From the NCBI RefSeq assembly GCF_007558815.1, contig NZ_VLTJ01000001.1, forward strand, positions 62,001 to 126,000: DNA of 64,000 bases. Reading direction: 5' to 3'. The notes under the pieces are model-generated. The model made no database searches. It was given only the letters and a program-made list of their open reading frames with translations, and was not told the DNA's origin. Position numbers and translations under genes: made by a program. This document shows, in pieces, positions 25,651-34,962 of the stretch. Source of the DNA: Verticiella sediminum. GTDB taxonomy: Bacteria > Pseudomonadota > Gammaproteobacteria > Burkholderiales > Burkholderiaceae_B. Positions within the stretch are counted from its first letter, which is position 1. The number at the start of each line of letters is the position of its first letter.

Positions 25651-26028
25651 CTATTCAGCCGGCTTGCTGCCCTCGGGCATCCGCTTGGCCAGCCGGACCG
25701 GTGTACCGAGATAGTTGCTGAACCAGGCGGCCGCCAGATCGCCCTCGTCCACCACGCTGAACGGTATGCCGTCGCGGTGCGCGGTGCGCCAAACGCTCTC
25801 GTCGTCCTCGAGCACGTCCGGCACGATGTCCAAGCGCAGCATGCCGGGCGCGGTGATCACCAGGTAGCCCAGGTGCAGCTTGAGCGAGACCTGGTCCAGC
25901 GCCGGATGCTCGTCGAGGTCGATGGGCTCGAACTCGGGCGTGACGAGCAGCCACTGGGCCTGGTACTTGTCGGCGTCCTCGTCCTCCAGGGCGCCGCAGC
26001 CGTCGATGGGATATGCAGTCTGGGTCAT
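25651..26028 (-). CDS. MOSC N-terminal beta-barrel domain-only protein
   Basis: A 125-residue protein resembling only the N-terminal (MOSC_N) barrel found before MOSC domains in molybdenum-cofactor sulfurtransferase-like proteins: YPIDGCGALEDE at the start, KYQAQWLLVTPEFEPI, and VVDEGDLAAAWFSNYLGTPVRLAKR at the end. The MOSC catalytic domain with its conserved Cys is absent and no remnant follows. The ATG at 26028 has AAGGA upstream; an in-frame GTG at 26043 is a less likely start. Role unknown, perhaps a binding module. Confidence 0.65.
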   Translation of the reverse strand: MTQTAYPIDGCGALEDEDADKYQAQWLLVTPEFEPIDLDEHPALDQVSLKLHLGYLVITAPGMLRLDIVPDVLEDDESVWRTAHRDGIPFSVVDEGDLAAAWFSNYLGTPVRLAKRMPEGSKPAE

Positions 26029-26060
26029 GGGTTTTTCCTTCACTTTCGTATCGGGCGCGC

Positions 26061-28541
26061 CTAGTTGAACAAGCCCTTGAGCGCATCGCCGATGATGCGG
26101 CCAGGGTCGCGCCCGGCATTCTCGTCACTGCCCTGATCGCCGCCGCGGCGCTCGAGCAGGCGCTCGATCTGCCGGCCGGCCTCGCGCTCGAGCGTGCGCT
26201 GCAGCGCCTCGCTGCCCACCTGGTTCCACATCACGGTATAGGTGGGCGAGGAGAACGGGCCGGCCACCCGGATGGGGACGGTGACGTCGCGCAGGCGCTC
26301 GAGCGCCTTGCCGCCTTGCCCGCTGGAGGTGTTGACCACGCGCGTGCGCAGCACCAGGTCGAGTCGCTCGCCGGGCAGGTCGACGGTGGCGGGCGAGCCC
26401 TCGGTAATGCGCACCAGGGGCGCCGCCACGTTCAGCTCGCGCAGCGTGCCCACGCCGTCGGCGAAATGCAGGTTGCCGCGCAGTTCGGCATAGTCGGTCG
26501 AGAGCGTGCGGTCGGCCTCGGCGCTGGCCGCCTCGCCGCGCCCCAGCAGACTGCGGAATTCGCGCAGGGACTGCGCCACGTTGATCCCGCGATACGAGCC
26601 GTCGCGCAGTTGCAGCGACAGTTGGCCGTTCAGACTCTCGCGCAGCGCCGCCTCGGTACGGCCGGTCGTGGTGAGTTCCGCCTTCACGATGCCCTTGCCG
26701 GTGAGATCGTCGTAGCCCGCCAGCGCATGCAGCAGGGGCTGCACGGCCACGTCCGTGAACTGCGCGTTCACGCCCAGGCGCTGCGTGTTGGCATCGGCAA
26801 ACAGGGTACCCGCCAGCCGGCCCTCGAACAGCGCGGCCGAGACATCGCGCAGCTCGGCGCGGCCGCCCGCCAGCGCCAGGGTGGCGGCCAGGTTGCGCGC
26901 CGTGGCCTTGGGCGTGACGAGCTCGGCCACGCGCAGTGTGCCGTGCGCATCCACCCGCTTCAAGGGGGCGAGATCGAACAGCGCATCGCCGTTGCCGTTG
27001 GCCGCTTCCGCCGGCGGCTTGCCGCCTGCCGCAGTCGGCGACGGCGCCGGCTTGGACTTGGCGCCGCCGGCCGTCGGCGCCAGCCACGGCGCGAGGTCGA
27101 AGTGCTCGGCCTGCACGTCGAAGCGCAGGGCCGGCACCGCCTCCTGCAGCCGGGACGCCCCCAGTTGCAGATGGATCGGGCCGCCCGGCAGGCTGGCTCG
27201 CAGTTCGGTCTGCGCCGTGCCGGCCGCCCCATCGTAGGCGGCGTTGCCGCTGGCCTCGAATGCCAGCGCCTCGGCCCGGGCCGTGTCCTCGACCTTCACG
27301 TCGGCCTTCAACTGCGGCAGCGCGACGCGGGCCTGCCGAGGCTGCGCCGAGACCGGCGATCCGGCGTCGATGGCAAGGCTGCGATCGCCCTGGCGCAGCT
27401 TGGCGTGCACCTGCAGCCGCTTGGCGTCGAACTGGCGCACATTGCCGCTCAGGCCGGAGAGTTCGAGCGTGGCGTCGATGGCCTGCGGGCCGTCGAGCGT
27501 GAAGGTCCCGGTGAGCGGCCCGCCGGTTGCGCTGGTCTCGGTGATGATCAGCGTCGGCACATCGAGCGCCGCCGTGAACGGCATGTTGTCGGCGCGGCCG
27601 GACACCTTGGCCGCCACCTTGTCGAGCTGCAGCAGATTGCCTTCGAGGTCCAGGGCCATGCGCGGCGCGCTGACCTGCGCATCCACGCCACTGAGCGGCG
27701 TGGGCAGCGCGAGGTCGCCCTGGAAGGCCGCGCTCAAGCCGGTGAGATCGAGATCGTCCTCGGCCAGGTTGAGGCTGACGTCACCGCGCAGCGCGAAGCT
27801 GTTGGCGCGCACCGACGGCAGCATGCCCGCCATGCGCAGGTCCAGGCCATGCACCGCATAGCGTTGCGCATACGGGTTGACCAGCAGCCGGCCCTGCACC
27901 TGCACGTTGGCATCCACGCGCGGGCTCTGGCCCAGCACGCGGCCGGCCACGGCCACGTCGAACGGCTGACCCAGCGTGATGCCGCTGGCCGCGATGACCA
28001 GGCGCTCGACGCGCACCGCCATGTCATGGCGCTCGTCGCGGAACGCGATGTCGCCGCCCGAGACGTTCACGCCGGCCACGGCCAGTTGCAGGGAGGGCTG
28101 TTCGGGATCGGCAGGCACGCCGGCAGGCGCGCTCGGTTCCACCGGGCGCCGCAGGAGGTCATCGAAATTGAAGCGGCCGTCGGCGTCGCGCACCACGTTG
28201 GCCTTCACCCCGCTGATCGCCAGGTGCTCGATGACGAGGTGGCGCGTGAGCAGCGGCCACCACGAGACGGCTGCGCGCGCGGTGTCGAGCACCGCGAACA
28301 CCTGATTGGACTGCGGCTCGGACAGCGAGATGCCACTGATCTCCAGCCCCAGCCGCGGGACCAGCGAAAGCCGGATGTCGCCGTCGATGACCAGGGTGCG
28401 GCCATACTGTTCCTTGACCGCGTCCTGCAGCGTCGCCTTGTAGTCGTTGGGGTCCACGAGCAGGAACAGGGCGGCGATGCCGATACCGGCGAGCAGGACG
28501 AGCACGCCCACTGCGATCAACAGCCGCCTCAACCAAACCAT
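26061..28541 (-). CDS. AsmA-family protein
   Basis: An 826-residue AsmA-like protein, anchored by one N-terminal membrane helix (LLIAVGVLVLLAGIGIAALFL) with a large periplasmic part. The AsmA start (VDPNDYKATLQDAVKEQYGR) and C-terminal region (LNGQLSLQLRDGSYRGINVAQSL, then VDLPGERLDLVLRTRVV) are typical. Family members influence outer-membrane assembly or bridge phospholipid transport between membranes. A Lys/Pro/Ala-rich linker lies near residues 495-515. It begins 315 bp from the divergent HIT gene. Confidence 0.9.
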   Translation of the reverse strand: MVWLRRLLIAVGVLVLLAGIGIAALFLLVDPNDYKATLQDAVKEQYGRTLVIDGDIRLSLVPRLGLEISGISLSEPQSNQVFAVLDTARAAVSWWPLLTRHLVIEHLAISGVKANVVRDADGRFNFDDLLRRPVEPSAPAGVPADPEQPSLQLAVAGVNVSGGDIAFRDERHDMAVRVERLVIAASGITLGQPFDVAVAGRVLGQSPRVDANVQVQGRLLVNPYAQRYAVHGLDLRMAGMLPSVRANSFALRGDVSLNLAEDDLDLTGLSAAFQGDLALPTPLSGVDAQVSAPRMALDLEGNLLQLDKVAAKVSGRADNMPFTAALDVPTLIITETSATGGPLTGTFTLDGPQAIDATLELSGLSGNVRQFDAKRLQVHAKLRQGDRSLAIDAGSPVSAQPRQARVALPQLKADVKVEDTARAEALAFEASGNAAYDGAAGTAQTELRASLPGGPIHLQLGASRLQEAVPALRFDVQAEHFDLAPWLAPTAGGAKSKPAPSPTAAGGKPPAEAANGNGDALFDLAPLKRVDAHGTLRVAELVTPKATARNLAATLALAGGRAELRDVSAALFEGRLAGTLFADANTQRLGVNAQFTDVAVQPLLHALAGYDDLTGKGIVKAELTTTGRTEAALRESLNGQLSLQLRDGSYRGINVAQSLREFRSLLGRGEAASAEADRTLSTDYAELRGNLHFADGVGTLRELNVAAPLVRITEGSPATVDLPGERLDLVLRTRVVNTSSGQGGKALERLRDVTVPIRVAGPFSSPTYTVMWNQVGSEALQRTLEREAGRQIERLLERRGGDQGSDENAGRDPGRIIGDALKGLFN

Positions 28542-28856
28542 GACTCTCCTCGCAGGCCACTACGCATATGCCGCACACATCCGGCGCCGCGTCCGCCGGC
28601 GCCCACCTCGTCGAGGGGCTACTTTAACCCGGTAGACGCTGACTTGCTTTGGTACAGAACTTACCCACCGCGTCAGGCGTACGCGCCTGGCGGGGGGAAG
28701 CTCCCGCCCTCGGCGGCCGCGAACCACCGTCCTGCTGGCCGACAACCTTCGCCGGGCCGGCGCGCATGCGGGCGAGCCCTGGTCCGCGCCGCCGCCTGCA
28801 ATGCGTACACTATGGGCCGAGCGGCGCATCCCGCGCCGAGCCTGCGACCTTCAGCC
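28542..28856. other. asmA-HIT intergenic region (315 bp)
   Basis: Divergent region with one lower-GC patch (about 28620-28675) that may hold the asmA promoter, and a TACACT at 28806 that could be a -10 box for the HIT gene, though without a convincing -35. No gene is seen. Confidence 0.4.
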
Positions 28857-29276
28857 ATGTCCTACGATCCGAACAACATCTTCGCCAAGATCCTGCGCGG
28901 TGAGGCGCCTTCCATCAAGCTCTTCGAGGACGAGCACACCTACGCCATGATGGACATCATGCCCCAGTCCGAAGGGCATGCGCTCATCCTGACCAAGGAG
29001 CCTGCGGCGAACCTGTTCGAGCTGTCGCCCGAAGCCGCGGCCCATTGCATCCAGTCGGCCCAGCGCCTGGCCAAGGCGATCGGCAAGGCGCTCGCGCCGG
29101 ACGGCGTGGTGGTGTCGCAGTTCAATGGCGCGGCGGCGGGCCAGACGGTGTTCCACGTGCATTTCCACATCGTGCCGCGCCGCGCCGGCGAAGCCCTGCG
29201 TGCACACTCGCGCGAGATGGCCGATCCGGCCGAGCTCGAGAAGGTCGCGGCCAGGATCCGCGCAGCGCTCGACTGA
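28857..29276 (+). CDS. HIT-family nucleotide hydrolase
   Basis: A 139-residue histidine-triad protein. The active-site motif is HVHFHIVPR near residues 98-106, preceded by the MDIMPQSEGHALILTKE segment. Such proteins hydrolyse nucleoside phosphoramidates or diadenosine polyphosphates and are cytoplasmic. Start at 28857 begins the conserved YDPNNIFAKILRGE. Confidence 0.95.
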   Translation: MSYDPNNIFAKILRGEAPSIKLFEDEHTYAMMDIMPQSEGHALILTKEPAANLFELSPEAAAHCIQSAQRLAKAIGKALAPDGVVVSQFNGAAAGQTVFHVHFHIVPRRAGEALRAHSREMADPAELEKVAARIRAALD

Positions 29277-29327
29277 AGCGGCGGGCACGCCACGGCCGCT
29301 CCGGCGATGGTGCGGCCCGGCCGCCGG

Positions 29328-30023
29328 CTATCGGTATGTGACGTAGTCGCGCCCGGCCTCCTCGAGGTAGCCGATGGCGTTGAAGTAGCTCAGGCCCACG
29401 CTGCCCGGCCGCGTGAGCAGTTGGGTGAGGCCGCCGTTGAAGAGCGGGAAGTGCAGGCCCGCCACGCGGTCGTCCGGCATACCGAGCACGTGCTGGACGA
29501 TGCCGGCGATCGGGCCGCCCGAGGTGAATACCAGCGCGCTCTCGCCGCTGCCGCAGGCCGCGGCCACCTGCTCGAGCGCCGCCACGCTGCGCGCCCGGAA
29601 CGCCGACCAGGCGATCGGGTAGTCCTCGTCGTGCGCGCCGCTCACCCAGCGATCGAAGGCTGCGGCGAACACCTGCTGGAAGGCTTTGCGCGGATTCTCG
29701 CTGCGCGCGAGCCAGGCCTTCATCGCGGCGCGGTCGGCGAACTCCGGCGCGTAGCGCGCCACCATGTCCTCGTGGCGGTATTCGTCGAGCCCGGCGTCGA
29801 TGTGCGGTGCGGCGGCGGCTTCGCCCAGCGCGGCCAGGCACGCCTCGGCGGTCTGGGCATGCCGCTTCAGGCTGCCCATCACCACATGCGCGAAGCGCTC
29901 GCCGCGAGCGGACAGCCACTCCCCCAGCAGCCGGCCCTGGGCATGGCCCACTTCGGACAGCGCGTCGTAATCGTCTCCCATGAGGGAGGCCTGGCCATGG
30001 CGAACCAACAGAATGCGACCCAT
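29328..30023 (-). CDS. Histidine phosphatase superfamily protein, second His replaced
   Basis: A 231-residue protein with the LVRHGQAS phosphohistidine loop (His9) of phosphoglycerate mutase-like phosphatases. The second catalytic His, usually in SHGG, is replaced: the segment reads VFTSGGPIAG with Ser168. The acid/base region (DEYRHED near 80-86) is present. It may be a slow or specialised phosphatase. Convergent with the HIT gene, 51 bp apart, and divergent from the exporter operon. Confidence 0.82.
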   Translation of the reverse strand: MGRILLVRHGQASLMGDDYDALSEVGHAQGRLLGEWLSARGERFAHVVMGSLKRHAQTAEACLAALGEAAAAPHIDAGLDEYRHEDMVARYAPEFADRAAMKAWLARSENPRKAFQQVFAAAFDRWVSGAHDEDYPIAWSAFRARSVAALEQVAAACGSGESALVFTSGGPIAGIVQHVLGMPDDRVAGLHFPLFNGGLTQLLTRPGSVGLSYFNAIGYLEEAGRDYVTYR

Positions 30024-30118
30024 GGTCTTGTGTCTCCTGGCGTTGTATCGGGTTGTACAAGCATCGTAGCGCAGTGCAGCAAACGTGGCTGCCCTCCCGG
30101 CGAGGTTATGCTTGCAGC

Positions 30119-30811
30119 ATGACCACCCTGGATAGCTCCGGCCTGCTGCTGCGCGTCACACAGGTCTGCAAGTCGTACGTCACCGCGCAGGGCATGCTGC
30201 CGGTGCTGCGGGGCGTGGACCTCACCCTGGCGCACGGAGAAAGCCTGGCCCTGATGGGCGAATCGGGCAGCGGCAAGAGCACGCTGCTGCACCTGATCGC
30301 CGGCCTGGACCGTCCGGATTCGGGCAGCATCGAGGTGCCGCAGGGGCATCTGGAGACGCGCGGCGAGCCCGCACTGGCCGAATGGCGGCGCAGCGGCATC
30401 GGCCTCGTCTTCCAGCAGTACAACCTGATTCCCAGCCTGCCGGTGGGCGCCAATCTCGCCATGCAGGCGCGCCTGGCCGGCCGCCACGACCCTGTCTGGG
30501 TCGAGGCGATCGCGCGGCGCCTGGGTCTGGCCGAACTGCTCACCCGCTACCCCGAGCAGCTCTCCGGCGGCCAGCAGCAGCGCGTGGCGATCGGCCGCGC
30601 CCTGGCGGCGCGGCCCGCGCTCGTACTCGCCGACGAGCCCACCGGCAGCCTGGACGAAGCCAGCAGCGCAACGGTGTTCGACCTGCTGCTCGAGCTGGTG
30701 GCCGACACCGGCGCCGGGCTGCTGGTGGTCACGCACAGCGCCCGTCTGGCGCAGCGCCTGTCCCGCCAGGTCGTCCTGCAGCATGGCCGCGTACTGAGCG
30801 GCAGCGCCTGA
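30119..30811 (+). CDS. ABC exporter ATP-binding protein (LolD/MacB type)
   Basis: A 230-residue ATPase. Walker A is GESGSGKST, the signature is LSGGQQQRVAIGRAL, Walker B is LVLADEPTGSLD, and the switch His is in VVTHSA. The ADEPTGSLD form marks the LolD/MacB/FtsE subfamily, which works with FtsX-like permeases in extracting or exporting lipids, lipoproteins or peptides. Its stop overlaps the permease ATG by one base. The ATG at 30119 is preferred over upstream in-frame starts. Confidence 0.93.
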   Translation: MTTLDSSGLLLRVTQVCKSYVTAQGMLPVLRGVDLTLAHGESLALMGESGSGKSTLLHLIAGLDRPDSGSIEVPQGHLETRGEPALAEWRRSGIGLVFQQYNLIPSLPVGANLAMQARLAGRHDPVWVEAIARRLGLAELLTRYPEQLSGGQQQRVAIGRALAARPALVLADEPTGSLDEASSATVFDLLLELVADTGAGLLVVTHSARLAQRLSRQVVLQHGRVLSGSA

Positions 30812-33279
30812 TGCGCGTGCTGCGGGTGAGCCTGGGCGCCCTGCTCGCCCACTGGCGCCGGCACCCGGTGCAGGCGATTGCCGTGTTCGTCGGCATCTGG
30901 CTGGCGACCACGCTCTGGGCCGGCGTGCAGGCGCTGAACAGCCAGGCGCGCGCCGACTACGCCCGCGCGAGCGCCGTCCTGGCGCCGGCCACCCAGGCGG
31001 CCTGGGTGCCGCGCACCGGCGAACACCTGGACCAGGCGCTCTACGTGGCGCTGCGCCGGGCCGGCTGGCCGGTGTCGCCCGTGCTGGAAGGCCGCGTGCG
31101 CCTGGTCGAGGCCGAGCAGTTCAGCCTGCGCGTCGTGGGCATCGAACCGCTGTCCCTGCCGGACGACACCGAAGTCGCCGGCCGCACAGGCGCCCGCTTC
31201 GACCTCGGCGCGTTCATCGGTCCGCCCGGCGAAGCTTGGATCTCCCCGGACACCCTGGCCCGTCTGGGCCTGGCCGAGGGCGCGCGCCCGGCGCTGGCCG
31301 ACGGCACGCGCCTGCCGCCGTTCAAGGCCGAGCCCGGCCTCGCGCCGGGCGTGATCCTGACGGATGTCGGCTATGCGCAGGCGCTGCTGAACGCGCCGGG
31401 GCAGCTCTCGCGGCTCATCGTCACGGGCCCGCACGCCGAGGCCCCGCCGCCGGCGTTCGCCGACCGCCTGATGCTGAGCGCGGACGACACGGCGGGCGAT
31501 CTGCAACGCCTCACCGACAGCTTTCACCTGAACCTCACGGCGCTCGGCCTGCTCGCCTTCGTGGTCGGCCTGTTCATCGTCAACGCCGCGATCGGGCTGG
31601 CGTTCGAGCAGCGGCGCGGCGTGCTGCGCACCCTGCGCGCCTGCGGCGTCAGCCTGCGCGCGGCCGTGGCCGCGCTGGCGCTCGAACTCGGCCTGTTCGC
31701 GCTGATCGGCGGTGTGGCCGGGCTGGTGACGGGCTACGCGCTGGCGGCCCAGTTGCTGCCCGACGTCTCGGCCAGCCTGCGCGGCCTGTACGGGGCCGAC
31801 GTGGCCGGCGAGCTGCGCCTGTCCCCGGTCTGGTGGGCGAGCGGCCTGGGCATCACGCTGCTCGGCGCCCTGATCGCCGGCGCGAACAGTCTGTGGCGCG
31901 CGGCCCGCATGCCCGTACTCGCCGTCGCGCAGGCCCAGGCCTGGCGCCTCGCCCAGACGCGCGGGCTGCGGCGCGACACCGCCGTCGGCCTCGTGCTGCT
32001 GCTCGTGTGCGCCGCGGCATGGCGCTGGGGCGACAGCCTGGCCACCGCCTTCGTTGCCGTGGGCGCCCTGCTGCTCGCCGCCGCGCTGCTGCTCTCGCCC
32101 CTGCTCGATGCAGCGCTGGCGGGCCTCGCGCGTCTGGCGCGCGGGCCGCTTGCCGAGTGGTTCGCCGCCGACGCCCGCCAGCAGTTGCCAGCCGTCGCGC
32201 TGGCGCTCATGGCCCTGCTGCTGGCGCTGGGCGCGAGCGTGGGCGTGGGCGCCATGACCGAGGGTTTTCGCAAGACCTTCGATGGCTGGCTGGAACAGCG
32301 CCTGTCCGCCGACCTGTACGTCACACCGCGCGACACGGAGCAGGGGCTGGCCATCGCCCGGGCCGCCGCCGCCGAACCCGATGTCGCCGCGGTGCTCACC
32401 CAATGGCGCGCCGAGCTGCGCCTGCAGGCCTGGCCGGTCCAGGCGTATGGCGTGCCGGATCACCCGAGCTATCGCCAGCACTGGCCTCTGCTGGCGGCGC
32501 AGCCGGAAGGCTGGGCGGCACTCGGCCGCGGCGAGGGCATCATGCTGAGCGAGCAGCTCGCGCGCCGCCTCGGCCTCGGGCTGGGCGACACGCTCGCGCT
32601 GCCTCTGCCCGGCACGGCTCCCCTGCCCGTGGTCGGCCTGTATGCGGACTACGGCAACCCGCAGGGGCAGTTGCTGGTCAATGCCGACTGGCTGCGCAGG
32701 CATGAACCCCAGGCGCGCATCTCCGGCATCAGTCTGCGCCTGCAGCCCGGCACCGACGCCGGCAAGCGCCTCGAGGCGCGGCTGCAGCCGTGGGCCGAGC
32801 AAGGCGCGCGCGTGGTGGACCAGGCGGCGCTCAAGCGCTGGTCCACCGACATCTTCGAGCGCACCTTCCACGCCACCGCCGCCCTGAACAGTCTGACCCT
32901 GGCCGTGGCCGGCATCGCGCTCTTCATCAGCCTGCTGACCCTGGCCGACGCGCGCCTCGGCCAGCTCGCGCCGCTCTGGGCGCTGGGCGTGCCGCGCCGC
33001 CGCCTGGCTTGGCTCAGCCTGGCGCAGACACTGATGCTGGCCGGGCTGACGGTGCTGCTGGCCGTCCCGCTGGGGCTGGTGCTCGCCTGGTGCCTGGTCG
33101 CGGTGGTGAACGTGCAGGCCTTCGGCTGGCGCCTGCCGCTGTATGTATTTCCCGGCCAGTTGCTCGCGCTTGCCCTGCTGGGCCTCTTGACCGCACTCGC
33201 GGCCAGCGCCGGGCCGCTGTGGCAATTGGCCCGGCGCAAACCGGCCGACCTGTTGCGACGCTTTGCCGATGAACGTTGA
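30811..33279 (+). CDS. FtsX-family ABC permease, duplicated type
   Basis: An 822-residue membrane protein with two FtsX-like cores. The first membrane helix (about 18-36) is followed by a periplasmic region, a core with FVVGLFIVNAAIGLAFEQRRGVLRTLRACGV (about 250-280), several helices near 320-450, a second periplasmic part, and a C-terminal FtsX core (LAVAGIALFISLLTLADARLGQLAPLWALGV). It pairs with the upstream ATPase. The end overlaps the lipocalin gene by 11 bp. This ATPase, large permease and AttH order is known in other bacteria, where its cargo is unclear. Confidence 0.9.
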   Translation: MRVLRVSLGALLAHWRRHPVQAIAVFVGIWLATTLWAGVQALNSQARADYARASAVLAPATQAAWVPRTGEHLDQALYVALRRAGWPVSPVLEGRVRLVEAEQFSLRVVGIEPLSLPDDTEVAGRTGARFDLGAFIGPPGEAWISPDTLARLGLAEGARPALADGTRLPPFKAEPGLAPGVILTDVGYAQALLNAPGQLSRLIVTGPHAEAPPPAFADRLMLSADDTAGDLQRLTDSFHLNLTALGLLAFVVGLFIVNAAIGLAFEQRRGVLRTLRACGVSLRAAVAALALELGLFALIGGVAGLVTGYALAAQLLPDVSASLRGLYGADVAGELRLSPVWWASGLGITLLGALIAGANSLWRAARMPVLAVAQAQAWRLAQTRGLRRDTAVGLVLLLVCAAAWRWGDSLATAFVAVGALLLAAALLLSPLLDAALAGLARLARGPLAEWFAADARQQLPAVALALMALLLALGASVGVGAMTEGFRKTFDGWLEQRLSADLYVTPRDTEQGLAIARAAAAEPDVAAVLTQWRAELRLQAWPVQAYGVPDHPSYRQHWPLLAAQPEGWAALGRGEGIMLSEQLARRLGLGLGDTLALPLPGTAPLPVVGLYADYGNPQGQLLVNADWLRRHEPQARISGISLRLQPGTDAGKRLEARLQPWAEQGARVVDQAALKRWSTDIFERTFHATAALNSLTLAVAGIALFISLLTLADARLGQLAPLWALGVPRRRLAWLSLAQTLMLAGLTVLLAVPLGLVLAWCLVAVVNVQAFGWRLPLYVFPGQLLALALLGLLTALAASAGPLWQLARRKPADLLRRFADER

Positions 33280-34408
33280 CGCCTCCCGCCGCCCGCGCAA
33301 GGCCGGCCGCGGTCTTGCCTGCACCGTGGCGGCCATGCTGCTCGCAGCGCTCGCCGGCTGCCGCGATGCCGTGCCCCCGCCGCAGACCGGCTACGCCGGC
33401 CTGGGCCAGGCGGCGGGCGACTACCTGCCGGTCGAGCGCGGGCGCGAGTTGCACTTTCCGGCCGACCACGGCGCCCACGACGGCTATCGCATCGAATGGT
33501 GGTACATTACCGCCAACCTCACGGACGAAACCGGCCGCGACTGGGGCGTGCAATGGACGCTGTTCCGCACCGCCCTGCGGCCCGGCCCCGAGCAGCCCGG
33601 CTGGCAAAGCCCCAACGCCTGGATGGCGCACGCCGCCGTCACCGGCCCCGACGGCCATCGCCACGCCGAACGCCTCGCGCGCGGCGGCATCGGCCAGGCC
33701 GGCGTCACCGCCGAACCCTTCGCCGCCTGGATCGACGACTGGCGCCTCGATGGCCAGCCGGGGCTGGGGCTGGACCGGCTGGCTCTGCACGCCGCCGCCC
33801 GGCCGCCCGAAGGCGGTGTGCCCGGCTTCTCCTACGACCTCGCCCTCCAGGCGCAAGGCCCCCTGATCCTGCACGGCGATGCGGGCTACAGCGAAAAATC
33901 CGGCCAGGGCCAGGCCTCGTACTACTACAGCCAGCCCTTCTACGAGGTACAGGGCGAGATCGCCTTCGACGGCCAGCGGCACACGGTGACCGGCCGTGCC
34001 TGGCTGGACCGCGAATGGAGCAGCCAGCCGCTGTCGGCGGACCAGCAGGGCTGGGACTGGTTCTCCCTGCACCTGGCCGACGGCGCCAAGCTGATGGTGT
34101 TCCAGGTCCGCCACGACGACGGTCGGCATTACCGCGCGGGCACCTGGATCGCCCCGGGTGGCGGCCCGGGCGTGGCGCTGCGCGAGGACCAGATCGCGCT
34201 CGAGCCGCTGGCGAGCGCCCGCCAGGTCACCGGCCGCGAGGTGCCCGTGGCCTGGCGCGTGCAGGTGCCGGAGCACGCCGTGGACGCGCGTGTCGATGCC
34301 GTCCAGCCGCAGGCCTGGATGGGCGGCACGTTTCCGTATTGGGAGGGCCCGGTGCGCATCGACGGCGGCACGGGCGGTCGGGGCTATCTCGAAATGACGG
34401 GGTATTAG
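33269..34408 (+). CDS. AttH-like lipocalin lipoprotein (carotenoid 1,2-hydratase superfamily)
   Basis: A 379-residue exported lipoprotein. The signal ends in LLAALAGC, a good lipobox with Cys at about residue 31. Conserved AttH/CrtC features are GYRIEWWYITANL, WTLFRTAL, NAWMAHAAVTG, ASYYYSQPFYEVQGEI, GRAWLDREWSSQPL and GWDWFSLHLADG. The fold has two lipocalin-like barrels suited to a hydrophobic ligand. Translation is coupled to the FtsX-type permease by an 11-bp overlap, so it likely receives or hands over the transported lipid-like compound. Confidence 0.9.
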   Translation: MNVDASRRPRKAGRGLACTVAAMLLAALAGCRDAVPPPQTGYAGLGQAAGDYLPVERGRELHFPADHGAHDGYRIEWWYITANLTDETGRDWGVQWTLFRTALRPGPEQPGWQSPNAWMAHAAVTGPDGHRHAERLARGGIGQAGVTAEPFAAWIDDWRLDGQPGLGLDRLALHAAARPPEGGVPGFSYDLALQAQGPLILHGDAGYSEKSGQGQASYYYSQPFYEVQGEIAFDGQRHTVTGRAWLDREWSSQPLSADQQGWDWFSLHLADGAKLMVFQVRHDDGRHYRAGTWIAPGGGPGVALREDQIALEPLASARQVTGREVPVAWRVQVPEHAVDARVDAVQPQAWMGGTFPYWEGPVRIDGGTGGRGYLEMTGY

Positions 34409-34812
34409 GCGTCGCTGGCCGTCGGGTCCATCCATACCAGTTCGAGGATGTGGCCGTCGGGGTCCTCGACGGCGCGCGCGTACATGAAGCCCAGGTCCTG
34501 TTTCTCCCGGATGTCCGTCTGGCCGCCCGCCTGCGCCGCGGCCTCGGCCAGCGTATCCACCGCGGAGCGGGACTCGCACTGAACGGCCAACAGCACCTCC
34601 GTGCTGCGGTGCGCGTCGGCGATCGGCTTGGGCGTGAACTCGCTGAAGGACGCGTGCACCAGAAGGTGAAAGACGATGGCATCCGACCACACCATCGATG
34701 CCGCCTCCTCGTTGCTGAAGCGCGGATTCAGCCGGCAACCCATGGCTTCGTAGAAGCGTGTCGCCGTAGCCAGGTCGGACACGGGCAAATTGACGAAAAT
34801 CATCCTGGACAT
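34405..34812 (-). CDS. VOC (glyoxalase/bleomycin resistance fold) protein
   Basis: A 135-residue vicinal-oxygen-chelate protein: MIFVNLPVSDLATATRFYEAMG at the start and DPDGHILELVWMD at the end, with the usual paired beta-alpha-beta-beta-beta units. Metal ligands are not obvious at the first position. Function unknown. It converges with and overlaps the AttH-like gene by 4 bp. The start at 34812 is preferred to the open frame reaching 34917. Confidence 0.88.
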   Translation of the reverse strand: MSRMIFVNLPVSDLATATRFYEAMGCRLNPRFSNEEAASMVWSDAIVFHLLVHASFSEFTPKPIADAHRSTEVLLAVQCESRSAVDTLAEAAAQAGGQTDIREKQDLGFMYARAVEDPDGHILELVWMDPTASDA

Positions 34813-34962
34813 TTCATGCCTCCATCGACTGGACATGCCGGATCGCCGCACCGCGGTGCCGATTGCCCCGATGATAGCGGGACCCCGCATCGCCCGCGAC
34901 GGCGGTGTCGAGACCAAATGTCACCACATGATGCTCGCGATCGCGGGCCGGTTCGCCGCCGC

